This document shows, piece after piece, positions 1 to 63,639 of a stretch of 64,000 nt of DNA. Under the pieces are notes generated by a model, which worked only from the letters and a program-made list of their open reading frames with translations, was not told the origin of the DNA and searched no databases. This DNA comes from Halocaridina rubra (taxonomy: Eukaryota; Arthropoda; Malacostraca; Decapoda; Atyidae): the NCBI GenBank assembly GCA_037179515.1, contig JAXCGZ010021090.1:1-64000 (forward strand), read 5' to 3'. Numbering within the stretch: the first letter of the stretch is position 1; every line of letters begins with the position of its first letter. The position numbers and the translations under genes were made by a program.

Positions 1-864
1 AAACCCCCACACATCGTATGCTATCGGACACAAGCAAAGCGTTTAATAAGCACAACGTGAACGGCGCACACGTAAGTTAGACTGAACGAGCCTTTGTCAG
101 AAACGCTGATAGCGGTATCGTATTTTACATGTTGCAATACTGTTAGTATTTATGTTTTTTACTATTTTTTACTATTTTATTATTCTTGGGCTAAGAAATA
201 CGTTTTTTTTATCAATAAAATCATGAAACTACTGGAAATATAAATATATATGCTAGCTCACGTAGCTGCGACCCCAGTACATTGTTCGCTATCGGACACA
301 AGCAAAACGTTTAATAAGCACAACGTGAATGGCGCACACGTGAGTTAGACTGAACGAGCCTTTGTCAGAAACGCTGATAGCGGTATCGTATTTTACATGT
401 TGCAATACTGTTAGTATTTATGTTTTTTACTATTTTTTACTGTTTTATTATTCTTAGGCTAAGAAATAAGTTTTTTTAATTAATAAAATCATGAAAGTAC
501 TGGAAATATAAATATATATGCTAGCTCACGTAGCTGCGACCCCAATACATTGTAACACTATCGGACACTATTTCGCATGATGCAATACTGTGAGTTATGC
601 TGTACGTACGTATATCTAAATTTATGTTTTTACTATTTTTTACGGTTTTATTATTCGTAGGTTGGGAAATAATTTTTTTTTATCAATTAGATAATGAAAT
701 ATGTTTTTTTCAATAAAAAAAATGAAAATAACGAGAATTTTTATTTTTTTAATATTTTAATATTTTTGCATATACCCAAAAAATAAAATAATAATTTGCC
801 AAAAAAAAAAAAACCGTGGTACAGTGAAAACACGAACCAAGAAACGCGATCCAGCGGGGGATCA

Positions 865-867
<3 letters not shown>
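1..867 (-). mobile_element. 5'-end segment of a Tigger-like element, cut by the window edge
   Basis: The stretch holds two and a half tandem copies of a roughly 268-bp subterminal repeat (the motif GCTAGCTCACGTAG recurs at about 252 and 520), then an AT-rich block and a terminal inverted repeat ending in GGGGGATCACTG at 867. The same order is found next to the transposase start in the better preserved copy at 26376-29338, so this is the transposase-proximal end of a minus-oriented element. No coding part is in view. The rest of the element lies left of the window. Confidence 0.75.

Positions 868-937
<70 letters not shown>
868..937. repeat. (TA)n microsatellite between two Tigger ends
   Basis: A TA tract joins the CACTG end of the previous element directly to the CAGTG end of the next. 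TA is the target dinucleotide of this transposon superfamily. Confidence 0.9.
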
Positions 938-2254
938 CAGTGTTCCTTCAATTATCGCGAAGGTTCGGTTCTGGGACCCGGCGCGAGACAGGAATATCGC
1001 GGAGTAGGATCAGCCTATATGTACATATATATTTTAATTTATTTTTACGTTTACACCGTATAAACTGTATAAACCCTCCCTGTACTGTTAACAAACCACC
1101 CTTTACTTCATAAATAACAGCATGCAAGCGTAAATTTATATGACATACTCATGTACATAGGTATTTTACAATTATTTTTACGTTTACTGTATAAACCCTC
1201 CCTGCACTGTTAAAAAAACACCCTTTACTCTATAAATAGCAGCATGCAACATAAATTTATATGTACTATGTACGTGATAGGTAAACATACCATGAATGAG
1301 GTGGTAATGAGTTTGTAGACGCCAGAGGAAATTATTCCGCAGCCAATAACAGCTTTACGGCTGTTATTCATTAAGGCCAAAATAGCGACCGACATCCGTA
1401 AACCTTTTTCCTTCTTTCAACATATCTGAGAGTTTCACCTTATCTGTTATGGTTAACATTTTCCTTTGCCACTTAGGCTCACTACAAGAAGCCTTAGAAG
1501 ATGAAGGATGCTTGGGAGGAAATTGCAAAGGTCAAAATATGAGAGTAAAAAAATCACAAGCAAAACGTATTAATAAGCACAACGTGAACGGTACACATGT
1601 GAGTTAGACTGAACGAGTGAGGTGAGACAATGGAAGTTGGTGGAAGCCTTTGTCCGAAACGCTGATAGCGGTATCGTATTTAACATGTTGCAATACTGTT
1701 AGTATTTATGTTTTTTACTATTTTTTGCTGTTTTATTATTCTTAGGCTAAGAAATACGTTATTTTATCAATAAAATCATGAAACTACTAGAAATTTTAAT
1801 CTATATGCTAGCTCACGTAGGTGCGACCCCAATACATTGTATGCTATCGGACACTATTTCACATGATGCAATACTGTGAGTTATACAGTGTTCCCCCCTT
1901 TATCGCGGTAGTTCGGTACCGGGACCCGGCTTGAACCAGGAAAACCGCGAAGTAGGATCAGCCTTAATTTTTTTTTTTTTTTTTTAATATAATTATGACA
2001 CCAGGACAGGCCAAAAATGATAAAATTAAACGGCCTTTATCAGGCTGTAAGGAGAAACAGAGATGGAGAGTGTAATGACCTGTCAGATGTGAAGGGATTA
2101 TAAAAGATGTGTAATTAATATCCAGCTCTCTGCTGGGTTTACTATACCTCTGCATTACTATCATGATGTCTATTCAAAAAATTCTCCTTAGATATTATTA
2201 TTATTATTATTGGCAGCAATAATTTTTCTTTGATGATGATTGGGGAGATTATTA

Positions 2255-2306
<52 letters not shown>

Positions 2307-2399
2307 CATCATCATCATTATTACTACGAATTCGTAATTAAACCATTATTTTTACTATAAATAATGTAGTTTTGGTTGAATGAACAAGAGTTACTTAAA

Positions 2400-2795
<396 letters not shown>

Positions 2796-3390
2796 AATGA
2801 TCACTTTCTTCACAGTCGCTACAAGTATCGCAGACGCGGGTTAATGGTGCGGAAAAACAATGTAGTTAGTGCTCGGCTCAGAATGGGATATCGGCCTTTA
2901 TGGCAGGTCTCCCAGACTCTAGATATGCCACAGTACACCTCCTGTAAATTATGCGACCGTCCTAATTCTAACACTCTTGACCACTATTGTCTTCAAGTGC
3001 CCCACGGTGAGAGATGTTTTACCACGAGGTCAGAACTTAATACAGATCTGCTCATTTTTACTTAATGATGACAACCTTGATGTTATTCTTGCTCGTTATC
3101 CTCACTTTGGTGGCCATTAATTATATTGAATTATACATATATTTTCTGTATGTTGCTGTATAATTATGTTTGTGTATTCTGTGTTTCTCTGAGCTTTACT
3201 TTTATATATAATGTACTCTGTGCTGCCATACTGTGAGTTGTGTGTTAGTATGCAGCAATGTTTTATCAATGTGTACACCTCCCTGTAAACTATATTCTAT
3301 TCTTGGTTTTGTATCCATTTGAAGCATTATTTGTATGAATTCATGTAATGTCTGACGCCTTGGCGCAATAAATTAATAAAATAAAAATAA
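2796..3390 (+). mobile_element. 5'-truncated LINE, 3' terminal part
   Basis: The plus-strand reading to the stop at 3063-3065 contains a Cys/His cluster (CKLCDRPNSNTLDHYCL), typical of the C-terminal zinc finger of some LINE polymerases. About 325 bp of 3' UTR follow, ending in an A/T-rich tail (AATAAATTAATAAAATAAAAATAAT). CT repeat lies directly on both sides, so this short retrocopy landed inside the microsatellite. The LINE clade is not certain. It differs from the LINE in the STN1 intron. Confidence 0.7.
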
Positions 3391-3587
3391 TCTCTCTCCA
3401 TCATTCTATTCTACCCAACTCCCCACACTCTCTTTATCCCAGCCAACTAGGGAGGGGCACTTTACACAGTTATTAAAAGTAAATAAACCAACAGATGTAC
3501 AAACAATGATGAGCCCTTAATAATAATAATAATGATGATAATGATAATAATCTCCACAATCATCATCAAAGGAAAATTATTGTTGCC

Positions 3588-3631
<44 letters not shown>

Positions 3632-3839
3632 GATCTAAGCAGAATTATTGGAATATACATCATGAAAGTAATGCAGAGGTATATTAAAACCCACTAGAGA
3701 GCTGGATATTCATTACACATCTTTTATAATCCCTTCACATCTGAATGGTCATTACACTCTCCATCTCTGTTTCTCTTTACAACCTGATAAAGTCTGTTTT
3801 ATTTTACCAATTTTTGGCCCATCCTCGTGTCACAATAAT

Positions 3840-3842
<3 letters not shown>

Positions 3843-3922
<80 letters not shown>
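3843..3922. repeat. (TA)n microsatellite
   Basis: A TA tract inside the nested element, between its right foldback arm and its right terminal repeat. Confidence 0.95.
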
Positions 3923-3926
<4 letters not shown>

Positions 3927-4649
3927 TTCCCCCCAAAAAATCCGCGATACAGTGAGAACACGAACCAAGGAACGCGACTAACCGGGGGAACACTGTATAT
4001 CTAAATTAATGGTTTTTACTATTTAATACTGTGAGTTATATATCTAAATCTATGTTTATTACTATTTTTTACTGTTTTATTACTCTTAGGCTAGGAAATA
4101 CTTGTTTTATCAATACAATAATGAAAATTTCAATATGTACTATCTTACGTAGGTTCGACCCTTTTCGTTTTCCGAAATGCTGATACCGGTATCGTATTTT
4201 ACATGATGCAATACTGTTAGCATTTATGTTGTTTACTATGTTTTACTGTTTTATTATTCTTAGGCTAAGAAATACGTTTTTTTATCAATAAAATCATGAA
4301 ACTACTGGAAATATAAATATATATGGTAGCTCACAGAGATGCGACCCCAATACATTGTACGCTATCGGACACTATTTCACATGATGCAATACTGTGAGTT
4401 ATACTGTATATCTAAATTTATGTTTTTTACTATTTTTTACTGTTTTATTATTTGTAGCCTGGGAAATAAATTTTTTTTATCAATTAGATAATGAAATATG
4501 TTTTTTTCAATGAAAAAATGAAAATACTGAAAATTTATATTTTTTAAATATTTTAATATTTTTGCATATACCCCCCCAAAAAAAATTTCAAAAAAAATTC
4601 GCGGTACAGTGAAATCGCGAGCCAAGAAATGCGATACAGCGAAGGATCA

Positions 4650-4652
<3 letters not shown>

Positions 4653-4743
<91 letters not shown>
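4653..4743. repeat. (TA)n microsatellite
   Basis: A TA tract with one phase slip near 4690, joining CACTG at 4652 to CAGTAATCCC at 4744. Confidence 0.95.
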
Positions 4744-4746
<3 letters not shown>

Positions 4747-5043
4747 TAATCCCTCACTATTTCGCGGTTCACCTATAGCGGATTCACTGTATCGCGGATT
4801 TTTTTTGGGGGGGGGAAAAAATAAATAAAATAATAATTATTGTGACACCAGGATGGGCCAAAAAATGGTAAAATAAAACAGCCTATATCAGGCTGTAAAG
4901 AGAAACAGAGATGGAGAGTGTAATGACCTGTCAGATGTGAAGGGATTATAGAAGATGTGTAATGAATATCTAGCTCTCTGCTGGGTTTTAATATACCTCT
5001 GCATTACATTCTTGATGCCTATTCCAATAATTCTCTTAAGATC

Positions 5044-5093
<50 letters not shown>

Positions 5094-5313
5094 GTAGTCG
5101 CCGTGGCTCAGTCGGTAGCGTCTCCGACTCTGAGGCGTCAGGTCGAGGGTTCGCGCCCCGTCACGGTCTGGGGTTAGCAAAGGCATGCACTCAGCGTAAG
5201 GATTACATCTGCCAAAACAAGTCCTTCGCAAGAAGGCAACCGTCCTAGCCCTTGGTTGATAAGGGAGTCCGTGACGTAAAACCGGAACCGATTATTATTA
5301 TTATTATTATTAA
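5094..5313 (+). mobile_element. tRNA-derived SINE (family 1) with (ATT)n tail
   Basis: A tRNA-like head carries an A box TGGCTCAGTCGG (5104-5115) and a B box GGTTCGCGCCC (5148-5158) at tRNA-like spacing. An unrelated body of about 130 bp and an (ATT)n tail follow. (TTA)n lies immediately upstream. Diverged copies on the minus strand at 7153, 21404 and 60947 and a partial plus copy at 16931 show that this is a dispersed retroposon, not a functional tRNA gene. Confidence 0.85.
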
Positions 5314-5447
5314 GGGCTCATCATTGTTTGTACATGTGTTGGTTTATTTACTTTAATAACTGTGTACAGTGCCCCTCCCTAGTTTGCTGGGACAAAGAGA
5401 GTGTGGGGGCTAGGGTAGAATAGAATGTTGGAGAGAGAGAGAGAGAG

Positions 5448-5475
<28 letters not shown>

Positions 5476-5479
<4 letters not shown>

Positions 5480-5656
5480 TATTTCGATTTCAATACAATG
5501 GGTATTCGTCAGCCAGGGTAAGCCCCAACCCCCCACTGTGGTGTCCACCCACAGCAGTTCCTGCCAGTAAACAGCTTAAACTCTCGGTCTTGGACGGGAA
5601 CCGATCTTTCGACCTCATGAATGCGAAGCCAGCGCGTTACCACTGTACTAGCCAGC
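5476..5656 (-). mobile_element. tRNA-derived SINE (family 2)
   Basis: Read on the minus strand it starts GCTAGTACAGTGGTAACGCG (A-box-like), has a B-box-like GATCGGTTCCC, and ends in AATAAAGT plus a (TTA)n tail. The body differs from family 1. GA repeats adjoin both sides (5429-5447 and 5656-5679), so it inserted into a GA/CT microsatellite. Confidence 0.8.
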
Positions 5657-5757
5657 AGAGAGAGAGAGAGAGAGAGAGATCTTTAATTAACTCTTGTTCA
5701 TTCAAAAAAACTACATTATTTATTGTAAAATAAAGGTTTAATTACAAATTTGTAATG

Positions 5758-5804
<47 letters not shown>

Positions 5805-6086
5805 CTCCACAATCATCATCAAAGGAAAATTATTGTTAATAATAATAATAATAATAATAATAAGATCTAAGGAGAATTTTTGGAATAGACATCATGAAAG
5901 TAATGCAGAGGTATATTAAAACCCAGCAGAGAGCTGGATATTCATTACACATCTTTTATAATTCCTTCACATCTGACAGGTCATTACACTCTCCATCTCT
6001 GTTTCTCTTTACAGCCTGATAAACTTTGCGGAAATTCACCTATCGCGGCCGGTCCCGTAACCGAACCCCCGCGATAAATTAGGGAT

Positions 6087-7152
<1,066 letters not shown>

Positions 7153-7346
7153 ATTCAGTTTTTACCTCACAAAGTCCCTTTTCTGCTAAGGGCTAGGACG
7201 GTTACCTTCTTGCGAAGGACTTGTTTTGGCAGGTGTAATCGTTGCCCTGAGTGTATGCCCTTACTAACATCAGTCCGTGATGGGACGCGAACCCTCAACC
7301 TGCCAACTCAGAGTCGCTGGCGCTACCAATTTTACCACGGAGCCTA
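7153..7346 (-). mobile_element. tRNA-derived SINE (family 1), minus copy
   Basis: On the minus strand it matches the 5094 SINE over its length: CTCCGTGGTAAAATTGGTAG head, B-box-like GAGGGTTCGCGTCCC, then the CCAAAACAAGTCCTTCGCAA body motif. No tail or target duplication was recognised. Confidence 0.8.
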
Positions 7347-7842
7347 CAGACCTTTCCAAAATCAGGAGTACACCTAGTTCTCAGAATAACGCCTAGATAG
7401 GTTCTCAGAAGTGTCGGGTAAATGGAAAATCGCGTGAAAAAACGAGTCATTTTCCATAGGAAACAATGATATAGGGCATAGATACATTCCAAACCTTACA
7501 TAGACACACCATGCCAAAGATATAAGATAAGTAAAAAACATATTTTATAACTACATAGCAAAGCAGAAAGCCCTGTATCTATTTTTAAGACTATACAAAA
7601 GATATTCATATTCACTTTACAGCTAGAAATTAACATACATTACTGTACTGTACTCTATTATGCAGTGGGCAACAGTCATACAGTACACTGGGACATGCTT
7701 GGTGGGCGTGAGCAAGTAACTTACGTGGTAGAAGAGGAGGAGGATGCAGGAGAACGAACCTCTATCTGCAAATGTAAACAAAGATAAAATAAAAATTATA
7801 AATAACCAAAGCAAGACTAAAAAACTAAAAAAAAAAAAAATT
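7347..7842. other. Noncoding stretch, nothing recognised
   Basis: No conserved reading frame. A short inverted motif (GTGAAAAAACGAGTCATTTTCC region, about 7430-7455) resembles small DNA transposons but has no matching partner that I could see. Confidence 0.5.
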
Positions 7843-10325
<2,483 letters not shown>

Positions 10326-10375
10326 AATTTGCCCATCAGGATCTGTTGTGTTAGATATCATTGTGTCTAATATAA

Positions 10376-15958
<5,583 letters not shown>

Positions 15959-16024
15959 AAAAGTAAATGGAATAAGTCATGTAGACATTGCATATTCAAT
16001 TTGGTTAGAAATTGTAAACTAAAA

Positions 16025-16030
16025 AATAAA
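16025..16030 (+). promoter_or_regulatory. Candidate STN1 polyadenylation signal
   Basis: AATAAA 67 bases after the STN1 stop codon, followed by a T-rich run. Confidence 0.6.
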
Positions 16031-16930
16031 TTTTTTTTTAAAGGATATTTGTGCACTTTTTTACAATTCCTTTTATTTTATACACCATCAATAAAGGATT
16101 TATCCCTCTCTAACAGTCATATGCTTCCATGAATGGCTTGAATGTCTAAAGTAGGAGTGATGTTTAGCTGAGTGTAATCAGAAGTTGGGAGCCTCCAAAT
16201 ATTTGTTGTTTAATTGAAAGGAGGCTGAAACTAGAAACTTTTTTTCTTAAGATCAGCATTAACAATTGTTAATTATGTGCAGTTATATATTCCATCCAAG
16301 GTTTCTTTTCAAATAATAGTATAAAAAGCAACTCTTAGGATTCATAAAATAATATGATGCATAATACTATATCTTGCCACAACTGAAACAAGTGATCCAA
16401 AGCAGGAGCATATATAATACCCTGACTGGGCTTACCGCTTTTAATATTATTGTGATAAAGTAAGAAATAAATGGAGAAAAGATAGCCAGCTTCCTTCTCT
16501 CCTGCCTCTTTCCGGTAGCTGCGTGGTATGTAGGGAACACACATGTAAAGTTAACTCTTCTCCACTAGAGACAGTCCTTTTTCCATATGGCTGGAATACT
16601 TTGCTCCACTACCAAAGGTAGGTATATGAATATAATTTTTAAAATAATATTGTCAGTGTTGTGCCATTTATAATGTGTAGTTTGTGTGGAATATGTGAAA
16701 CTGCCATGGTTTGTAACAATGTCCCCTTTAGCATAGAATTTGTAACTCAGATTAGGTGGTACTTGCTTACAATTTATAGCACTGCAACTCATACAGTTCA
16801 TGAGAGAGAGAAAAAAAAAAAACATTCATGGAGATTGAGAGAAGGACATATTCACAAAGAGTAGTCTATCCTTTATGTTTGGAAGAGCCCCTACTAGTTA
16901 ACTGCCACAAAACAAGAAGAGCTACAACAT
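16031..16930. other. Intergenic, nothing recognised
   Basis: AT-rich sequence downstream of STN1. Short open stretches show no conserved motifs. Confidence 0.6.
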
Positions 16931-17050
16931 GGCCACCATGGCGTAATGGTAGTACTTGCTGCTTTGATTCGTCATGTCACGGGTTTGTGGCCCGCCAAGG
17001 CTTGAGGTTAGAAAGGATATTTACTAAGGAAGCCAAAAGTGATATAATGA
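16931..17050 (+). mobile_element. Partial tRNA-derived SINE (family 1)
   Basis: The head GGCCACCATGGCGTAATGG and the B-box-like GGGTTTGTGGCCCG match the 5' part of the family-1 SINE. Similarity fades after the GAGGTTAGAAAGG motif, so the 3' half is missing. Confidence 0.65.
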
Positions 17051-19703
17051 AATAATCTTTTGCACATATACTTATTTGTAATTACTTAACAGTTTTACAA
17101 TGTAAGGAGCATAAAGGCTTTCATCAGGCAGTGTAGAAGTGAGATTTCCCTATAAGAGAAGTACTTTATATTTGCATGTTGTACCATACTCTGTAATTAT
17201 ATGTACAAACAGCTTATGAAATATGAAAATATCAACATCCTACGGTGCAAAGATAAATTTAACATGCTATAAATACTGTGCGAATCCTGAACATCTCAAG
17301 TCTTTGTCTGACACCGAAACCTGTATATTTCAGGATCTGTCAGCAAGATCAGACACCATTTGTATGAGGCTTGGCCCTCCTAATGCCCATTTTGGTAGCT
17401 TCATCTTCTAATGGAAATTCTTATGGAGCTTGGTTATTAAATTTTCATTTGAGCTGGACAATTCTCTGTTACTCACAGTAAGATAGTAGGCAATAGTCGG
17501 AATCGACAATTATATAAATTTTTAAGTTTCATTCATACTTCTGTGTAGTATTCTGCTGCTTGCATTTGAACTTAGTATTTCTTAAAACTAGTCAGAACTA
17601 ACATTCCAATCATGCACTCAAAGAATCCGTATTCTACGCTTAAAAGGCATAAAAAAGGGGAACCCTAACTCTAGGTGCATTTTAAGTGATCCCAAGGAGC
17701 TATCCTGGGTCCCACACCAAGTTTCCACAGATTCCATTATGTCCTACACTCGTTAAGCTCGAGTCTGGTCATAAGTTTTTTGTTAGTAAATTATTTTGTA
17801 GAACATTTTTACTTGATAGATTATACTCCTGTAGTGCAAGCCCCCCCATTTTTTTTATACAGTTTCAGAACACAGTATTATCTATTATTCTTGTAATTAA
17901 GACTATAAATTGCATTTTCAATTACATTTAATCTTACATATATTTTTCATGTTGCATGTATAATGATAGAGCATCCAGGAAAAATGTTAATGTGCATTTA
18001 TGGCCATGTGTCTAGGTATATTATTATGTAGACCAGTTGTAGAAGCAAAAATTAAAAAATGCATTCAAACCATTTCTCGGGCTAACTATACTAAGAATAC
18101 TTTTAACTGGTTGCATGAAGTCAGACCATAAAAACAGCTTTGAAGAAAGAAAAGTTCCCTTTCATTTTTCTCCATGCAGCTCTTCAATACCTGCACCCCC
18201 CCTCCTCCTCTCTTTTAAATGTAGCTAGAGAGGAAAGCTCAGAGGAAGATCAATGTACTAGAATGTCTTGAGGCACAATACTAAAGATGGATGAGACCTG
18301 TTATTTTTTTGTATTCATTATAAGTTAGGGCTTTCTCCTTATTAAAGCCTTATTAACATATCACTTTGGTAAAAGCTGATCTCATTACAGTATCCAGCCA
18401 TTTTAATAAGGCATTCACTCTCGGAGCAGCAGAGAGCACTAATTAGAGAAGTAATCAATACAGGCTGAATGAAGAATCTGAAAAAATATGCTTTCATTCA
18501 TAAAAAAGTGAGCTAAATCCATTCACTCCCATCAGAATATAGTAAATTAATTTTAGCTAAAAAAAAAAAAAAAACAAAATTATCAAATAAGTATCTGGAA
18601 ACTAGAAATACATTTACAATAAGCGAGTGCATTAAACGGCCTAGTTACTATATATTCCTTCTAAGTACTTACACATTTATTGTTACTATACCTTGTACAT
18701 ACCTGTAAACATTAACAATTACTCTTAGCCACAAATATATGCAAAATATACATACAGACATCAGCACTATATGACAGTCCTATACTTTTCTAATATTACA
18801 TGAGCTCTGTGATTCCTATCCTGACTTCAAGCCAAGTAAAATACCAATTACTTGGTTATACATAATTTTTAGTGTAAATTACTCATTAATAATCCTCATA
18901 TTAATTATAATGTGATAAAGATGATTTACTGTTGATTGTAACACATTATTAAGGACAGAATTCAAACCACATAATATATAGATTAAAGCAACATATATGA
19001 TAAATAAGAAACGGAAATGACAAAATTCCCACTTTTACATTTTCGTATTTGTAATTATTAAATTTAATTAATGTTTTTATATTTCTGAAATCATATAACT
19101 GAGCAGAAATTTTCTTGAATCTGTTTTAACCTCCTTGACAATGTTTTTAATTACAGCAAGTCTTATTTACTCTTGAGCCTATAATAAGCAATTATTCACG
19201 GTATTTTAAAGAACACTTGGGTTGATAATTTTAACAATTATTTTTCATTGTAATTAGTTAACAGCCATCCCTTGGGATTGTTTTAATGTCAAAAAACTGC
19301 ATAAATAATCTGATTTTTCTCTGTTACTTTAGTTCTGGCTTTGATAATGCTCTATTAAATATAAAGTATATTTCCTTCGAAGTCAATTTTAATATCTTTC
19401 AATACATATACATGCTTAAAAATAGTGTTACCCTGCCATTCATTCAGTTGTGATTTTATGTGGTTTTTAACACATTATTCTAGTCTGTGGACATTTTAAA
19501 TTTTTGCACAGTTTTAGTAATAGTTTTCATTAATTTTGTCATATACAGTGTTTCGAGAGTTCCTTTCTACTTTGATTTTAAGTTTTCTTTACAGGTTGTG
19601 GTAAATACTTACTCAGTAGTTGAGACTTGTTTTGAGTCTCTCTTGAAGTTTTGCACAATTTCCTTCTGTTACCATACCGACTCTAGATTAAAAGTGTAAT
19701 ATT
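17051..19703. other. Intergenic, nothing recognised
   Basis: About 2.65 kb of AT-rich sequence without coding signal, long repeat or RNA-like structure that I could identify. Confidence 0.6.
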
Positions 19704-20240
19704 GCTGCCTGGCAGGAGCTTCTTAATCTGTGGTCGAAATGCAGCAATGATTCCATACGGTCTACGGACAGCATTATGCACAAGCTAGGATATCCATTGT
19801 CGGCAACAACCAGAAGTTTGTGAAGACGGGATCCGTAAAGGACAAACGATGATCAGGAAGGTTTCAAAGTGGGTGGAGAGAGGAAAATATCAAAATCATC
19901 TGTGATACATTTGATCAAAAGCCAAGGAGAGCCTGTTTGGGTAGCAGCTGCAGCATTGATTTCAAGCTCTATCTGTACAAGATGGATGCGAGGCTAATGC
20001 TCAATTCCACAGCTACTCACCAAATGGACAAACATCTCATGGACAGTTTTGGCATTCTCTTCACTCTGCCTCCTTCATTGTCTTCTCATCAAGGTGTATC
20101 TTTTATAAATCCAGAGTCCAAAAATATCCAGAGGGTGTCAACAATGGTTTTCCTATTAGGTGCATAAAATGCTGTCCGTAGAAGGCCTGGAATCACTGCT
20201 GCACTTTGATCACAGATTGAAAAACCTCCTGCTAAGCAGC
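19704..20240 (+). pseudogene. Decayed Tc1/mariner-superfamily element
   Basis: Inverted ends of about 70 bp: the left starts GCTGCCTGGCAGGAG and contains GGACAGCAT, and the right (about 20158-20240) is its diverged inverse. Between them the plus strand has fragments like FVKTGSVKDKR and EENIKIICDTF, which resemble the N-terminal helix-turn-helix linker (TGSV.D..R.GRP, then EENV..I...F) of Tc1/mariner-type transposases. The catalytic region is gone. Only about 540 bp remain. Confidence 0.65.
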
Positions 20241-21403
20241 TAGCTTATGTGTCTCCTCTGGAGTCAGCATGGTAGCAGTAAAAAACAGTGTAAAACTGAG
20301 AATCCTCGATTACTGAGTACGAGTTACCACGAGACAAACATCGTTGGTTTATAACCTGCAAAAAAAATTTAAAATCATCTTAGGGAGGGACTTTTGAAAT
20401 GTACATTATATTACCAATTACATGAGATAATATGGGTACCTCTACATATTCCTTCACTATACTTGAATGTATATAAATTTTTAGGTTATATAAGATTCAG
20501 TTTTAGTACTGCAGAAAACCTATTGAGCAAATGCACTTGTCATAATTTAAGAGAAAATCAGTATATACGGTACTAATCTTTTATGCCAGTGGATATTATC
20601 GATATACACTACTGAATTAGCTGAAATTATATAAAAACTCTGTATTGTTACTGCAGAATATATGTCTAGCATTTGTACTTATGTTTTCCCTCAAGAGAAA
20701 ATCAGTACATATTCAACTTTTAAGATATTGGATAAGTTGAAGACAGTGAATATTAAATTTTTTCAAAGTTTTTTCACTATATTATGCAAAACTTGAAAGA
20801 AAATACTATACTATCCTGTTTGTCATCAAGTTATCAATATCATAAAAGTTAAATATATAAAAATTTTCTCTCATAAGAAAACTTTAAAATGTACAAATTC
20901 TGGAGATATTTTATGTGACAATAATACAGAATGTGTATATAACGTAACCTAATACAGTAGTGTATATAAATAATGTAATATTTATTAGTGTAAAAGATAA
21001 TTATGCATCTATTTTCTCTTAAAATATAACAAGTGCAAGTTCTGATTCCGAAAATAATACATACAGTATATCTGAAACAATGGAAAATGTTACCAACACT
21101 GCAAGATACAATATATGTTCATAAACTAGCATATCTGTTAATAATATACTTGAAAACCCAACTGGTAAACACAGGATGTAACATTTACTTTCATATTTCA
21201 AGTACACATACATTTTTTTTCTTTGCCACCAATATAAATTATGCAACACTTTCAATATATTTTCTGTGTGCCATTTATTTTGCAAACTTCCAAAAGCTTC
21301 CTTTTACCTTAAGTACATAAGTGATGGTACTCTTTACATTATTCTTAGTAGCAAATATGTACACAAAATGAAATTTTGTAGTACTATTTTATAAAATGAC
21401 TGT
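20241..21403. other. Intergenic, nothing recognised
   Basis: AT-rich. It probably contains the KIFBP 3' UTR on the minus strand, since TTTATT (AATAAA on minus) occurs several times, but no one signal stands out. Confidence 0.5.
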
Positions 21404-21568
21404 GATCGGTTTACGTCGCTGACTCCCTTTTCTACTAAGGATAGGATGGTGACCTCTTGTGATTGTTACCTTGAGTGAGTGCCCTTTCTAACCTCAGATC
21501 AAGGCAGGCTGCAAACACTCGACCTGAAGATTCAAGTCACAAGTGCTACCACTTTGCCATGGTGACCA
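21404..21568 (-). mobile_element. tRNA-derived SINE (family 1), minus copy
   Basis: The minus-strand head reads TGGTCACCATGGCAAAGTGG. The body and the distal GGGAGTCAGCGACGTAAACC motif match the 5094 copy. It is older and more diverged than the 60947 copy. Confidence 0.8.
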
Positions 21569-21953
21569 CAATAATAATAATGATGATAAATTACAAACAG
21601 GCTAAACATATTAAACCAAATTAGCACCAACAAATCACAATGAATCCACTTCTAAAATTCATACGACGCACTTTAAATTAATATCAATCATAGTATGATA
21701 TAGTCCTCTAAACCCTGAATATTTATATCTAAAAAACAGTAGACTATGTAAAAGAAAAAAAAAAGTTTTCAAACTTATACAGTGAGAGATGTGAGTTCTA
21801 TAATATAAGCTGTAGTGTTCAATCTTCATTTGCGTTTTTAATTTGTACACTTACGTAAGACCCTTATCTACTTTGCTCACAAACAGCATATGCTTGATAG
21901 GTAAATGGGAAGTGTATCTCAAGTAAAATTATCTGTTAATACCAATATCGATT

Positions 21954-62873
<40,920 letters not shown>

Positions 62874-62929
62874 CTGCAAAAAAAGTAATATAAAAACTAC
62901 TTTATTAACTTACAATATTTCTATATACA

Positions 62930-63200
62930 GACACTTCTCAACTTACGAACGAGTTAGGATCCAGAAGGTAATTCGTAGGTAGAATTGTTCGTAAGTTTAT
63001 TTTAGGTAAAAAAAAAAAAAGTACTGTACACTACATATATATGCAGTATTGTACAGTACTTAAGCTTAAGACGCTTAACTAATGCATAATACATGAAGTA
63101 TACAGTAGTAATGAATTTCAATATGTTCATAAGTAGATATTTTATATGTGCAGTACTGTATATATGTTGGTTAAGTATTAGAGAGAACTGCAATCGTTAC
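62930..63200. repeat. Small inverted-repeat element
   Basis: AACTTACGAAC (62940-62950) and its exact inverse GTTCGTAAGTT (62987-62997) form a hairpin. A run rich in short TACTGTA/CAGTATTG motifs follows. It looks like a non-autonomous DNA transposon end. No partner element in this window. Confidence 0.5.
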
Positions 63201-63639
63201 ACAAGGTTCCAGGACCCTTAGTTTCATTTATCTCTGTTAAAGAGAGAGATAGAGAGATTCTTCTCCCAAAGAGTTATTAGCGTTTCTCCAATAATGTCTT
63301 CAACAATGAAGTACATTTTGCATTGGAATATGAGCTGAAGACACTTTTCAAGAAAAGTGTCTTCAGCAAAGATTGTTTTGTACTTTGTGTGCCACACTGA
63401 TGCTTCACCAACACATGAAATATCCAAAGCTTTCTTCACACCATTTAATTTTTATCAAACCTTGGAAATGCACCTAGGCATAGCAAGTACAGAACAATCT
63501 TTGCTGATGACACTTTTCTGGGTACAGATGTTTGTACATCTCTGGAAGTGGAACTGCCTGGTCTTCGTCTTTGGAAGAAGAATCTCCCTATCACTCTCTT
63601 CAGTGTGGATATCTGCAACAAAGGGTCCTGGAACCTTGT
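63201..63639. repeat. Foldback element with nested hairpins
   Basis: ACAAGGTTCCAGGACCCTT (63201-63219) is exactly inverted at 63621-63639. The adjoining GAGATTCTTCTCCCAAAG-type sequence is also inverted. In the middle, GCTGAAGACACTTTTC and its exact inverse form a 34-bp hairpin with a two-base loop (63334-63367). The unit lies just upstream of a KIFBP exon, in an intron. Confidence 0.75.

Noticed and set aside
5094..5165. Possible functional tRNA gene
   Set aside because: A and B boxes are present but the body, the (ATT)n tail and four dispersed relatives show that it is a tRNA-derived SINE.
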